DNA of 27,322 nt, taken from positions 1 through 27,322 of IMG/VR virus record IMGVR_UViG_3300042549_002188; one strand, given 5' to 3'. The notes beneath the pieces are model-generated. The model was given only the letters and a program-made list of their open reading frames with translations, had not been told where the DNA came from and made no database searches. The number at the start of each line of letters is the position of its first letter. Position 1 is the first letter of the stretch. Positions 7,067 to 15,018 of the stretch are shown here, piece after piece. This stretch comes from a virus. A program made the position numbers and the translations under genes.

Positions 7067-7555
7067 ATGATGAAAAATATAAAAGATTTTGAAGATTATT
7101 TAGTTGATGAAAATGGTAATATATTTTCAAATAAATATGACAAATTAAAACCTATTAAACAACAATATCATACTAAAGGATATAAAGTTGTAACATTAGT
7201 TCAAGGTAATTTAAAAAAGACTTTAAAGGTTCATAGATTAGTTGCTATTGCATTTATTGAAAATCCATTAAACAAAAAACAAGTCAATCATATTAATGGC
7301 AATAAAGAAGATAATAATATTTTAAATTTAGAATGGGCAACACAATCTGAAAATCAATTACACGCACATAAAATTGGGCTAATGGATAATAAAATAAATT
7401 TAGTAACATTAAGGTCTTCAAAACAAGTATATGACCCAATTACAAATAAATATTTTGTTTCTTTAAAAGATGCTTGTAAAGAAAACAATATTAATTATAA
7501 AAGTGAATTTGCAAGAATAAAATATTATAATACTGGAAGATTTATTTTCTCATAA
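7067..7555 (+). CDS. HNH homing endonuclease (NUMOD4-HNH-NUMOD1)
   Basis: 162-residue free-standing homing endonuclease of the phage HNH type. An N-terminal NUMOD4-like part (FEDYLVDENGNIFSNKYDKL, about residues 7-26) is followed by the HNH core: VHRLVAIAFIENP, then QVNHINGNKEDNNILNLEW and ATQSENQLHAHK (about 65-108). The C-terminal part, KQVYDPITNKYFVSLKDACK, resembles the NUMOD1 DNA-binding repeat. Such enzymes cut related genomes lacking the gene and spread by repair. It has its own TATATTTG promoter, very low GC (about 17-25%), and lies against terL, a favoured insertion neighbourhood. Its stop overlaps the next ATG as TAATG. Starts at 7067 and 7070 are both possible. Confidence 0.88.
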   Translation: MMKNIKDFEDYLVDENGNIFSNKYDKLKPIKQQYHTKGYKVVTLVQGNLKKTLKVHRLVAIAFIENPLNKKQVNHINGNKEDNNILNLEWATQSENQLHAHKIGLMDNKINLVTLRSSKQVYDPITNKYFVSLKDACKENNINYKSEFARIKYYNTGRFIFS

Positions 7556-8112
7556 TGATAACAATACAACAATTACAAGAACTAAAAGAAATCGAGGATT
7601 ATAGTCCTTTGGAAAAAGCCATTCACACTATCTGCATAGTTGACAATAAGATTATTGACGATGTTGAAAATATGACTGTGAAAGATTTGTTTGCACGATT
7701 CAATGAGATAGTCGTAGAAATTACACCACGTGAAAATTTGAAGTTTACATTCAGGTTAAAAGGTAGACGTTTCAAAATGATTCCCAATGCAACCGAAATG
7801 CAAGGTCAACATTTTATTTCTTTGCAGCAATATAGTGGTGATGAGATAGTAAACAACTTACACAAAATTATGGCAATGCTAACTACCGAAGTCAACATAT
7901 TTGGTAAACCTAAAAAAATAAAAGACGTTGCAAAACATTTTGAAGAAGTTAGTGAGTTGTTTTTATCGATGCCATACGACATTGCAAACAGTTACTCGCT
8001 TTTTTTTTCGCAACTTTATCCCAAGTTGTTGGAAACTACACAAGTCTTTTTGACGGAGATGGTGACGGAACTGCAACAAAAGGCAACCCAATACAAAGCT
8101 GGTTTGAAATAG
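7555..8112 (+). CDS. Candidate tail assembly chaperone, zero-frame product
   Basis: 185-residue protein lying between terL/HNH and the tail genes. The first 140 residues are mixed alpha/beta, including ENLKFTFRLKGRRFKMIPNAT and a DVAKHFEEVSELFLSMPYD region, and resemble unnamed structural-module proteins of Bacteroidota siphophages. Near codon 150 the gene crosses a run of nine T; after it the zero frame continues for 34 codons to TAG at 8112. Codons in this zero-frame tail (CCC, ACG, GTG, CTG) are less typical of the genome than those in the -1 frame over the same stretch. By analogy with lambda G/GT, this would be the short form of a chaperone pair for tape-measure assembly. Location and frameshift support that; sequence similarity does not prove it. 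Confidence 0.65.
   Translation: MITIQQLQELKEIEDYSPLEKAIHTICIVDNKIIDDVENMTVKDLFARFNEIVVEITPRENLKFTFRLKGRRFKMIPNATEMQGQHFISLQQYSGDEIVNNLHKIMAMLTTEVNIFGKPKKIKDVAKHFEEVSELFLSMPYDIANSYSLFFSQLYPKLLETTQVFLTEMVTELQQKATQYKAGLK
8001..8007 (+). promoter_or_regulatory. Predicted -1 frameshift slippery site T-TTT-TTT
   Basis: Within T9 at 8000-8008 the zero-frame codons are CTT TTT TTT TCG. The heptamer at 8001-8007 therefore fits X-XXY-YYZ with both tRNAs re-pairing perfectly after a -1 slip. The next codon is then TTC at 8007 and the -1 frame is open to TAG 8286-8288. Transcript slippage on the U9 tract would give a similar result. Confidence 0.65.
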
Positions 8113-8288
8113 TAGATAAGATTTGTAGTGGTAGACGTGAACAATGGGATAGCATTTTAACTATGCAACTAATTGAATTTTTAAACACAGTAAGTTTTTA
8201 CACAACCCAATGGAACAATTTCAACAAAGAAATGAAACGAGTTACCACATTTGAGGGTGCAGTTATGTTGTACTTGTCAAAAATATAG
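8007..8288 (+). CDS. -1 frame extension of the tail chaperone (transframe GT-like part)
   Basis: Open -1 frame of 93 codons that continues the upstream gene after the T9 tract; the fusion would be about 244 residues. It reads FATLSQVVGNYTSLF, then a D-G-D-G-D-G linker, then NPIQSWFEIVDKICSGRREQW, an SILTMQLIEFLNTVSF helix, and ends VTTFEGAVMLYLSKI. Separate proteins with this WF-IV-I-G-W-I-EFLN pattern occur in Bacteroidota phage tail modules. No ATG, GTG or TTG lies near the beginning of this segment; the first internal ATG (about 8163) would lose most of the conserved part. Frameshifting is therefore the best explanation. A homopolymer sequencing error is the main alternative. Confidence 0.65.
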   Translation, partial: FATLSQVVGNYTSLFDGDGDGTATKGNPIQSWFEIVDKICSGRREQWDSILTMQLIEFLNTVSFYTTQWNNFNKEMKRVTTFEGAVMLYLSKI

Positions 8289-8296
8289 TATATTTG
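8268..8296 (+). promoter_or_regulatory. Host-type promoter upstream of a terminator
   Basis: TATATTTG at 8289-8296 matches TAnnTTTG, with TTG at 8268-8270 about 18 nt upstream as a -33 element. It overlaps the stop of the frameshift product. The expected start is near 8301, giving a transcript of only about 60 nt before the intrinsic terminator at 8329-8362 unless there is readthrough. Confidence 0.5.
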
Positions 8297-8328
8297 CATC
8301 GTTCTTTCTTTCATTATCTTGTTAATTG

Positions 8329-8362
8329 CCCCGACACCCTAAACCAAGTGTTGGGGTTTTTT
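8329..8362 (+). terminator. Intrinsic terminator after the chaperone gene
   Basis: CCCCGACAC (8329-8337) pairs with GTGTTGGGG (8348-8356), a 9-bp stem with one G-T pair and a 10-nt loop, followed by six T (8357-8362). It separates the packaging/chaperone transcript from the tail gene transcript that starts behind it. Confidence 0.88.
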
Positions 8363-8370
8363 GTATCAAA

Positions 8371-8398
8371 GCAACAAAAATCACATTTTGCTAATTTA
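8371..8398 (+). promoter_or_regulatory. Putative phage late promoter, copy 1
   Basis: GCAACAAA (8371-8378), 12 nt, CTAATTTA (8391-8398). One of four copies with identical spacing. It lies 8 nt after a terminator and 13 nt (from the C of CTAATTTA) before the GTG start of the first tail gene, so it probably opens the tail transcription unit. Confidence 0.72.
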
Positions 8399-8403
8399 TT
8401 AAT

Positions 8404-9543
8404 GTGAGTATAACAGTCAATCAAAAACCTGATAACAATAGTCCAGCATATAATGACTTGAATTTTGTCATTAGTGAAAGTTCAGGTGCAATTTATGGCA
8501 GCCCAAACTTCAAATACATTTGTGATGTATACAATAACACTACACTTTTAGCACGTTTAAAAGCACCTATTTATCCAAATAGCACAAACAAAGGTGTATT
8601 TAACATTTCAAGACTTATTGAAAACTTTGTCACCTACGATTGGAATATCAACGATGTTTCTGTAAGCGGATGTCCTAATAGTAACTTTTACTATAATGTG
8701 AAATTTGGGTATGAATATTCTACCGGTAGCACATCACCGATGATTACATCTTCCGGTCTAACAAATGTTACCGGTCTAACTGCTTACAATATGGCTTTGC
8801 ACCCTATTGACTTTGCAACCTTTGTAGAAAACGACTACAACGTAAACACGACAAAAAATGCAGAGTTTTTAACTACGATGCGAAATAAGACTATTCATAG
8901 AACACAAAAGGACTGGTTATATTTTTGGAAAGGCAATGCAAGTGCAGTACAAATCAAAACATATCCCGCAGCCACAACACAAAATATAGTGGTCACGGGA
9001 ATATTAGACCAGGTTATTCGCATACCAATTATACCAAGTAGTGGTGCTACATATTTAGAAGTCAAGGCAATTGGTACGGGTTCATCGAGTGAAACTTTTA
9101 CAATTTACATAAAAGACGAATGCAGCAAATATGATACAAATGACATTTATTTCCTCAATAGGTACGGAGCAGTCGAATCATTTCGTTTTGATAGGGTGCG
9201 AAGGGATAAATTTAATGTGGTACGGAAACAGTACAAACAAACACCTTACACTTTGTCGGGTAGTTCGTACACCTACGGAACAGACGCAAAGTCCAAAAGT
9301 AACTACGATACACAAGCAAATCAAATTATAACACTTAATTCAAATTGGATAACTGAAGAAGAAAGCACGTGGTTAAAGGAATTAATTATGTCACCTTATG
9401 TGTGGTTGTTAGATGGTGGAGTATTAAAAAGTGTGAACGTAATTAATAGCGATTACGAAAGCAAAAAGACAATAAACGACAAAGTATTTAATTTGACTAT
9501 TGACGTAGAATTATCATTTACTGATAAGGTACAACGCTTATGA
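8404..9543 (+). CDS. Tail structural protein (Bacteroidota siphophage type)
   Basis: 379-residue, beta-rich protein. It begins SITVNQKPDNNSPAYNDLNF, then has PNFKYICDVYNNTTLLARLK and GVFNISRLIENFVTYDW, a pattern shared by structural proteins that sit next to tail genes in many Bacteroidota phages. A later segment (YFLNRYGAVESFRF) supports the same family. A distal-tail or baseplate role is likely from its place before a large baseplate-like protein and the tape measure. The start is GTG at 8404; the ATG two bases earlier is followed at once by TGA. It follows the late promoter with almost no leader, and ends in ATGA overlap with the next gene. Confidence 0.68.
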   Translation: MSITVNQKPDNNSPAYNDLNFVISESSGAIYGSPNFKYICDVYNNTTLLARLKAPIYPNSTNKGVFNISRLIENFVTYDWNINDVSVSGCPNSNFYYNVKFGYEYSTGSTSPMITSSGLTNVTGLTAYNMALHPIDFATFVENDYNVNTTKNAEFLTTMRNKTIHRTQKDWLYFWKGNASAVQIKTYPAATTQNIVVTGILDQVIRIPIIPSSGATYLEVKAIGTGSSSETFTIYIKDECSKYDTNDIYFLNRYGAVESFRFDRVRRDKFNVVRKQYKQTPYTLSGSSYTYGTDAKSKSNYDTQANQIITLNSNWITEEESTWLKELIMSPYVWLLDGGVLKSVNVINSDYESKKTINDKVFNLTIDVELSFTDKVQRL

Positions 9544-12272
9544 TAAACTTATTTGTAAACACAGTCCTTATGGATTTGTCGGATGACTTCGACTTATTAA
9601 TTACAAGGTCAATTGCTGATATTAAAAACCCCGAACAACGTACAAGTGATTGGAGTAAAACAGTTGTGTTACCAGGTACAAAAGCAAACAATGTTTTGTT
9701 CGGTAATATATTTGAGGTAGATCACACAGTTTTGGGCAACGGACAATTCAGTCCAAACTTTAACCCTAACAAAAAAGCGGATGTACTTGTTTTAGTAGAT
9801 GGATTTGAGCAGTTAAGGGGATTTATACGACTCATTCAAATAAACGTTTTAGACAACGATACTATTGAATATGAATGTTCACTACACGGACAGACTGCTG
9901 ACTTATTTACAACACTTGGAAATGCAAAATTGAGTGAGTTATCGTTTGATGAATACAACCACATTTTAAATTTAGCCAATGTTACCAATTCTTGGGACAC
10001 TTCAATTGTAAAAAACAACACTTCACAAGCATTTGAACTAGGTGAAGGTTATGTTTACGCACAAATGTTGTCAAAGTATGGTAGCCAAAACAATAATACA
10101 AGTCAATGGCGAGTAGATGACCACGTACCAAGTTTATATGCGAAGACTATAATTGACAAAATAATGTCGAATACGGGGTATCAGTACACAAGTGATTCGT
10201 TTTTTAATACTGAAAGGTTTAAAAGATTAGTCATTCCGTATAATAACTTTGGATTTGAAGCAGATGAAACTGCATTAACTACACGTTTATTTCAGGCACA
10301 ATTGAGTAGTCCTATTGCATCACCTAGTGCAAAGTTAATTTTACCTTTTAACAATGATTCTACTGGTGGTAACTTTGACAATGGTACAAATTACAACACT
10401 ACTAATTACGAATACACAGTACCAGTAAGTGGAAACTATGAGTTTTTTCTAAATTTGGATGCAGTATTTACTGTTGCAACACCATTGCCGAATGCTGTAT
10501 TTATACAAGCTATTTTTAATGTGTTAAGAGATGGTGTAAATGTTGCTACAATTGAAATTAATTCCGATTTAAACACAAGTGTTTTTACTTTTAATGCAAT
10601 AGGTAGTGCAAGTATAAATTGTTTAAGTGGTAATAAAATAAAAATACAATATGAAACTTGCTATGTAAATGGAAAATATTCTTTATTTGGTAGATTTCCG
10701 ACAAATTTAACAACAATAAATAGTGGAACATATTTTTATAACCGAGTAGATTCATCAACATTTGCATACAATAATCCAATAGACTTTGGTTTGTTCTTTG
10801 CTGGTGATGACTTGCAAAAAGATATGCTATCAAACTTTGTCAAAATGTTCAACTTGTATATTGAACAAGATATTCTAAACCCTAAACTTTTAAGATTCGT
10901 ACCACGTGATGACTTTTACAATGGCTCAACAAAAGATTGGACAAAGAAACTTGACTACTCGCAAAATGTGACGATAGTTCCAATGGGTAATTTAGAAGCT
11001 AACCCGTACACATTCACATTTAAAGAAGGTCAAGACCAATACAATAAAGATTACAAACAAAGTACTGCAAGAATTTATGGTGATAGGATTGTACGTATTG
11101 ACAATGATTTTGTAAAAGAGGAAAAGAAAATAGAAGTAACTTTTGCACCTACTGTATTGTTTCAGGCAGACGATAGCAAAAGATACTATTCATATATTTT
11201 CAATAGCAATAACGACAAAGGACAATTAAGATGTCTTTATTTTGGTGGTGTAAAAACTACACCTATTTATGAAGTTTTTGAAACTAACCCAACCAACACA
11301 CCAAACTTCACAAAATATCCATTGGTGCTACACATTGACGATGTAGACAATATGCAATTTGACTTAAACTTTGGTATGCCATTAAATGTAATTAGTGGTA
11401 AGGGATTAAGTTACTCAAATCAAAATTTGGTCAATGTATATTGGTACAAAACAATTCGGGAAATTACCGATAAGAATAGTAAAATTTTACAAGCATATTT
11501 TAGGATTACACCATACGACTGGCATAATTTACAATTTAAAGACTTGTATTTTTTTGAAGGTCAATATTGGAGACTTAACAAAATAAGCGACTACAACCCA
11601 TTGCAAGATGGTGTGTATATGTGTGAGTTTCTTTTGGTGACTTATTACCAACCAACAACTGCAACTAAAAAGAATGTGGGTATTGGTAGTGTAGATGTAT
11701 TGAACGACAAATTCCCAAAAGGTATTCCAATTGGATTTACGGGTGTAGGTAGTGGTGGTATAAACATAGGTAATTCACATTTAGATAGTTTAGATACAGT
11801 TGTAATCGGAAACGATAATGTGAGTGGTGCAAGATATTCAACATTAATCGGTGAACGTATAAACATTCCAAGTGGTTTTGAATATGTAACTGCAATCAAT
11901 TGCAATGATTTTACAGCAATAGAAAGCAACAAAGTATACATTGATAATTTCCCACAGATAGGTGCTTATAGTTGTGGTGGTAATGTTATAGAAATCAACA
12001 ATACGAATAGCCCGTATACTTGCGTATATGATGACTATTTAATAGTGGGTACACCATCGAGTGCGGATATATTAGTTGCGTTACCAACACCATCTACTAA
12101 CAAAGGCAAAATATTTGTGGTTAAAAAAATAGGAAACCCACATAAAATAGTTGTAAGTGCTGGTGATGGTTCTATTTTAATAGACGGAGCAACAACACAC
12201 GACATTTCAAACGACAAAGAATCACATCAATTTATTTCCACAGGTACAAAATATTACGTAATAGTTCCATAA
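9540..12272 (+). CDS. Large tail/baseplate protein with jelly-roll insert and beta-roll tail
   Basis: 910-residue tail protein. Residues 1-270 are typical of a Bacteroidota phage tail-associated family (ITRSIADIKNPEQRTSDWSKT, then VLFGNIFEVD). Around 280-412 is a beta-rich block with YTVPVSGNYEFFLNLDA and VLRDGVNVATIEIN, similar in style to C1q/TNF-like jelly rolls; its DNA is markedly AT-rich (about 25% GC). Residues 430-700 return to the core (FVKMFNLYIEQDILNPKLLRF). About 720-790 carries YadA-like repeats (INIGNSHLD, TVVIGNDNV, STLIGERI), and the last 70 residues form a small beta domain. Probably a baseplate or tip protein that helps contact the host; the precise role is inferred. Confidence 0.75.
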   Translation: MINLFVNTVLMDLSDDFDLLITRSIADIKNPEQRTSDWSKTVVLPGTKANNVLFGNIFEVDHTVLGNGQFSPNFNPNKKADVLVLVDGFEQLRGFIRLIQINVLDNDTIEYECSLHGQTADLFTTLGNAKLSELSFDEYNHILNLANVTNSWDTSIVKNNTSQAFELGEGYVYAQMLSKYGSQNNNTSQWRVDDHVPSLYAKTIIDKIMSNTGYQYTSDSFFNTERFKRLVIPYNNFGFEADETALTTRLFQAQLSSPIASPSAKLILPFNNDSTGGNFDNGTNYNTTNYEYTVPVSGNYEFFLNLDAVFTVATPLPNAVFIQAIFNVLRDGVNVATIEINSDLNTSVFTFNAIGSASINCLSGNKIKIQYETCYVNGKYSLFGRFPTNLTTINSGTYFYNRVDSSTFAYNNPIDFGLFFAGDDLQKDMLSNFVKMFNLYIEQDILNPKLLRFVPRDDFYNGSTKDWTKKLDYSQNVTIVPMGNLEANPYTFTFKEGQDQYNKDYKQSTARIYGDRIVRIDNDFVKEEKKIEVTFAPTVLFQADDSKRYYSYIFNSNNDKGQLRCLYFGGVKTTPIYEVFETNPTNTPNFTKYPLVLHIDDVDNMQFDLNFGMPLNVISGKGLSYSNQNLVNVYWYKTIREITDKNSKILQAYFRITPYDWHNLQFKDLYFFEGQYWRLNKISDYNPLQDGVYMCEFLLVTYYQPTTATKKNVGIGSVDVLNDKFPKGIPIGFTGVGSGGINIGNSHLDSLDTVVIGNDNVSGARYSTLIGERINIPSGFEYVTAINCNDFTAIESNKVYIDNFPQIGAYSCGGNVIEINNTNSPYTCVYDDYLIVGTPSSADILVALPTPSTNKGKIFVVKKIGNPHKIVVSAGDGSILIDGATTHDISNDKESHQFISTGTKYYVIVP

Positions 12273-14372
12273 ATGGCAAAATCAACAGCAGCAATAGAAG
12301 TAGAAGTATTACCAAAAGGTAGTTCAGATACAGTAGTAAAGAATTTCAAAACGCAATTACGAGAAGCGAAACTTGAAGCACAGCAAATTGTAATCACGTT
12401 TGGTGAATTTTCCGATGAGGCAATAGCAGCACAAAAAAGAGTTGCAGAATTAGCCGATAAAATGGAAGACTTTAACGACCGAGTTAAAGCATTAAACCCT
12501 GATAAGTTTGCTAAAGTACAAACCATTGTACAAGGTGTATCACGTGGATTCCAGGCAGCACAAGGTGCAATGGCATTGTTTGGTAGTGAGAGTGAAGATT
12601 TGCAAAAGACACTTGTTAAAGTACAAGGCGCAATGGCACTTGCAGATGGTCTTGAAGGATTAGGAAAAATACAACAGCAATTTTTAGCAATTGGTAAATC
12701 AATTGTTGGACCAGTTGTTACAGCTTTTAAAACTTTCAGTACAGCAGCACGTACGGCAATTGCATCTACTGGTATTGGTATTTTGTTAGTTGCATTGGGT
12801 GGTATTGTCGCATATTGGGATGACATCAAAATGGCTTTAACTGGTGTAAATAAAGAAACCGAAAAGTTAAACAAAGCCACAAACGACAATCTAAAAAGTT
12901 CAAAAGAACAAACCGAACAATTCGAAACGCAAGTAAATAGTTTAAAACTACAAGGTAAAACTGAAAAAGAGATTGAACAATTACGCATAAAGGCATACGA
13001 CAATGAAATAACACGTAACATTGAACGATTAGATTTTCTTAAAACCACACAAAAAGCACAAGTTGATGCAGTACAAAGCAATTTTGATTTTGTAAATAAA
13101 GGTTTAAAAATATTTCAAGCACCATTAGTTGGATTGTTAAAAATTATTGATGTTGCACGTAAAGCATTAGGTCAAGAAAGTGATTTAGCAAATCAGGCAA
13201 CAGCAAGTGTAGCATCATTATTATTTGACCCAAAAGCAACAAAGGAAAAAAGTGATGCAGAAATAAAAGCAGTTGACAAAGCAATTAATGAATTAAAATC
13301 TAAACGAGATGCTTCACGTTTAAACTTAAAAAAGATTGACGAAGAAACAACCAAAACGGCTGTCGATAATTCAAACAATCGTAGAAAAGCAGAACAACAA
13401 ATACAAGCACAATTACTAACTGATAACGCAGTTACTTTACAACAAAAACTTGCAGCAGTTAAAGCAACGTTTGAAATTGAAAAAGCAGAATTAATAAAGC
13501 AAGGTGTAAGTAAAAAACTAATTAATGAAAAGTATAATGAGTTAGTTGAAAAAACTACAAAAGACTTTAACGATAAGCAAAAAGCAGATGCAGAAAAACT
13601 TGCAGCCGATACAAAAGCAAATCGTGAAAAGTTTATTGCAGCAGAGTTAAAAGAAGTACAAGATAGGTATCAAAAAGAAATTAATTTTATTAAAGTTCGA
13701 GATGCTGCGTTAAAAGACCAATCAAAAACTAATGAACAAATTGCTAATTTAGAAACAGAAAGTTTGCAAAAACAAATTGATGTTAAAGCAAAATACAAAG
13801 ATGATACAATAACACTTGAAACACAATTAGCAGATAAAAAACGTGAATTACGTGATAAAGATTTAGCCGAAGAAGAAGCAAAAGCAGCAAAAGAAAAAGA
13901 AATACAAACTGCAAAATTCCAAGCAATCAATGATTCATTAAGTGCAATAGGTGATATTTATAGTGCGTTTGCAAGTTCAAGTGAAGAAGACCAAAAGAAA
14001 GCATTTGAAGTAAACAAAGCAGCGCAAATAGCACAAGCAATCGTAAACACTTATCAAGGTGTAACGGCTGCATTGACTTCTGTTCCTTTGTTTCCTGGTC
14101 AACAATTTATAACTGCGGGGTTAGCACTTGCAACTGGTATTGCAGCAGTAAAGAAAATTAGCGATACAAGATTTGAAAGTAAAAGTGTAAACGGCAACGT
14201 TCCAAACCAAACAAGTGGTCAAGGCACTATGCAATCATTTGCGCCACGTCAAAGCAGTTTTAGTATGAATGATAGTCTTACCCAAACACAAAGAGTATAC
14301 GTTACTGAGGGGGATATAACACGTACACAACGTAGGGTAAGCAATAACAAAGCAATAAGTGTAGTCGAATAA
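12273..14372 (+). CDS. Tail tape measure protein
   Basis: 699-residue coiled-coil protein that sets tail length and later helps DNA entry. It is very rich in Lys, Glu, Ala and Gln. Residues 1-110 form an N-terminal coil typical of Bacteroidota tape measures; about 155-185 is hydrophobic (TAIASTGIGILLVALGGIVA); 190-560 is long coiled coil with EQTEQFETQVNSLK-type heptads; 585-645 is a second hydrophobic region with IAQAIVNTYQGVTAAL and ITAGLALATGIAAVKKI, the usual end of this family. At roughly 1.5 angstrom per residue it would fit a tail near 100 nm. It starts right after the preceding stop and is the last gene before the second late promoter. Confidence 0.88.
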   Translation: MAKSTAAIEVEVLPKGSSDTVVKNFKTQLREAKLEAQQIVITFGEFSDEAIAAQKRVAELADKMEDFNDRVKALNPDKFAKVQTIVQGVSRGFQAAQGAMALFGSESEDLQKTLVKVQGAMALADGLEGLGKIQQQFLAIGKSIVGPVVTAFKTFSTAARTAIASTGIGILLVALGGIVAYWDDIKMALTGVNKETEKLNKATNDNLKSSKEQTEQFETQVNSLKLQGKTEKEIEQLRIKAYDNEITRNIERLDFLKTTQKAQVDAVQSNFDFVNKGLKIFQAPLVGLLKIIDVARKALGQESDLANQATASVASLLFDPKATKEKSDAEIKAVDKAINELKSKRDASRLNLKKIDEETTKTAVDNSNNRRKAEQQIQAQLLTDNAVTLQQKLAAVKATFEIEKAELIKQGVSKKLINEKYNELVEKTTKDFNDKQKADAEKLAADTKANREKFIAAELKEVQDRYQKEINFIKVRDAALKDQSKTNEQIANLETESLQKQIDVKAKYKDDTITLETQLADKKRELRDKDLAEEEAKAAKEKEIQTAKFQAINDSLSAIGDIYSAFASSSEEDQKKAFEVNKAAQIAQAIVNTYQGVTAALTSVPLFPGQQFITAGLALATGIAAVKKISDTRFESKSVNGNVPNQTSGQGTMQSFAPRQSSFSMNDSLTQTQRVYVTEGDITRTQRRVSNNKAISVVE

Positions 14373-14373
14373 T

Positions 14374-14401
14374 GCAACAAATTAATAATAATACTAATTT
14401 A
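14374..14401 (+). promoter_or_regulatory. Putative phage late promoter, copy 2
   Basis: GCAACAAA (14374-14381), 12 nt, CTAATTTA (14394-14401), immediately after the tape-measure stop. The start codon of the protease gene lies 14 nt after the C of CTAATTTA. It occupies nearly the whole 35-nt gap. Confidence 0.72.
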
Positions 14402-14407
14402 TAGAAT

Positions 14408-15007
14408 ATGGATTTACCAATATACAAGTTATCAATAGACGAATTTGATTTTGAAAGTGGAATAGATTTCATTTCGCTTGTTGAAAATCCTGCAATCCAA
14501 AAGAATTTCATTGCTTTTAACGACATAAAGACAAAGTTTGCTATTCAAAACGAAGAAAAACGCATCATAACGGGTGCTGCTATGTATGCAGATTTACCTA
14601 TTTATCGCAGAGATGAAGAAAAAGGTGAGTATTATGTAGTATTTGACAAAGAAACTATCTTTAAAATTGCTAAAAAATGGGCTTTAAACAACAAATACAA
14701 TGCTGTAAACGTAGACCATAAAGAGGCAATAGACGGATGCACACTATTTGAAAGTTATTTACTTGACTTTGAACGTGGAATTATGCCACCAAAAGGATTT
14801 GAAGATGCAAAAGATGGTAGTTGGTTTGTATCTTATTTGGTAGAAGAAGACGGAACTTGGGAAAAATGCAAAGATGGTACTTGGAATGGCTTTAGTGTAG
14901 AAGGATTCTTCAATTTCCCTATCAATGCAGAGATACAATTTCTTTCACAATTGAAAGAGATTTTAGAAAATCATTTAAAAAATGCAACAAAAAATACAAA
15001 AAACTAA
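14408..15007 (+). CDS. Prohead protease (XkdF-like)
   Basis: 199-residue protein just upstream of scaffold and capsid genes. The N-terminal part ISLVENPAIQKNFIAF is the hallmark opening of XkdF-type proteins, followed by IITGAAMYADLPIYR, YYVVFDKETIFKIAKK and VNVDHKEAIDG. The His in VDHKE near residue 100 and the Ser in WNGFSVEGFF near 160 are in the positions expected for the phage prohead serine protease fold (EGFF is the ending seen in GxSVxG-type motifs). It would cleave the scaffold and capsid N-terminus during maturation. The last 20 residues are Lys/Asn-rich, and their DNA contains the next late promoter. Confidence 0.78.
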   Translation: MDLPIYKLSIDEFDFESGIDFISLVENPAIQKNFIAFNDIKTKFAIQNEEKRIITGAAMYADLPIYRRDEEKGEYYVVFDKETIFKIAKKWALNNKYNAVNVDHKEAIDGCTLFESYLLDFERGIMPPKGFEDAKDGSWFVSYLVEEDGTWEKCKDGTWNGFSVEGFFNFPINAEIQFLSQLKEILENHLKNATKNTKN

Positions 15008-15011
15008 TTTA
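14984..15011 (+). promoter_or_regulatory. Putative phage late promoter, copy 3
   Basis: GCAACAAA (14984-14991), 12 nt, CTAATTTA (15004-15011). It overlaps the last codons and stop of the protease gene and lies 15 nt before the scaffold ATG at 15019. An extra promoter for scaffold and capsid would explain high expression of these genes. Confidence 0.72.
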
Positions 15012-15018
15012 TATAAAA

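Noticed and set aside
9131-9331. 66-codon + strand frame inside the 8404-9543 tail gene
   Set aside because: Out of frame with a well-supported gene, no coupling to neighbours, and an implausible product.
12254-13081. 275-codon open frame on the minus strand
   Set aside because: It is fully antisense to the tape-measure gene. Its Ser/Cys/Phe-rich product is what results from reading Lys/Glu/Ala-rich coiled-coil codons backwards. No promoter or start context supports it.
13726-13752. A fifth CTAATTTA with AACAAA upstream
   Set aside because: It lies inside the tape-measure coding sequence, and the spacing is 9 nt between block starts, not 20 from the G as in the four real copies. It encodes ordinary heptad residues.
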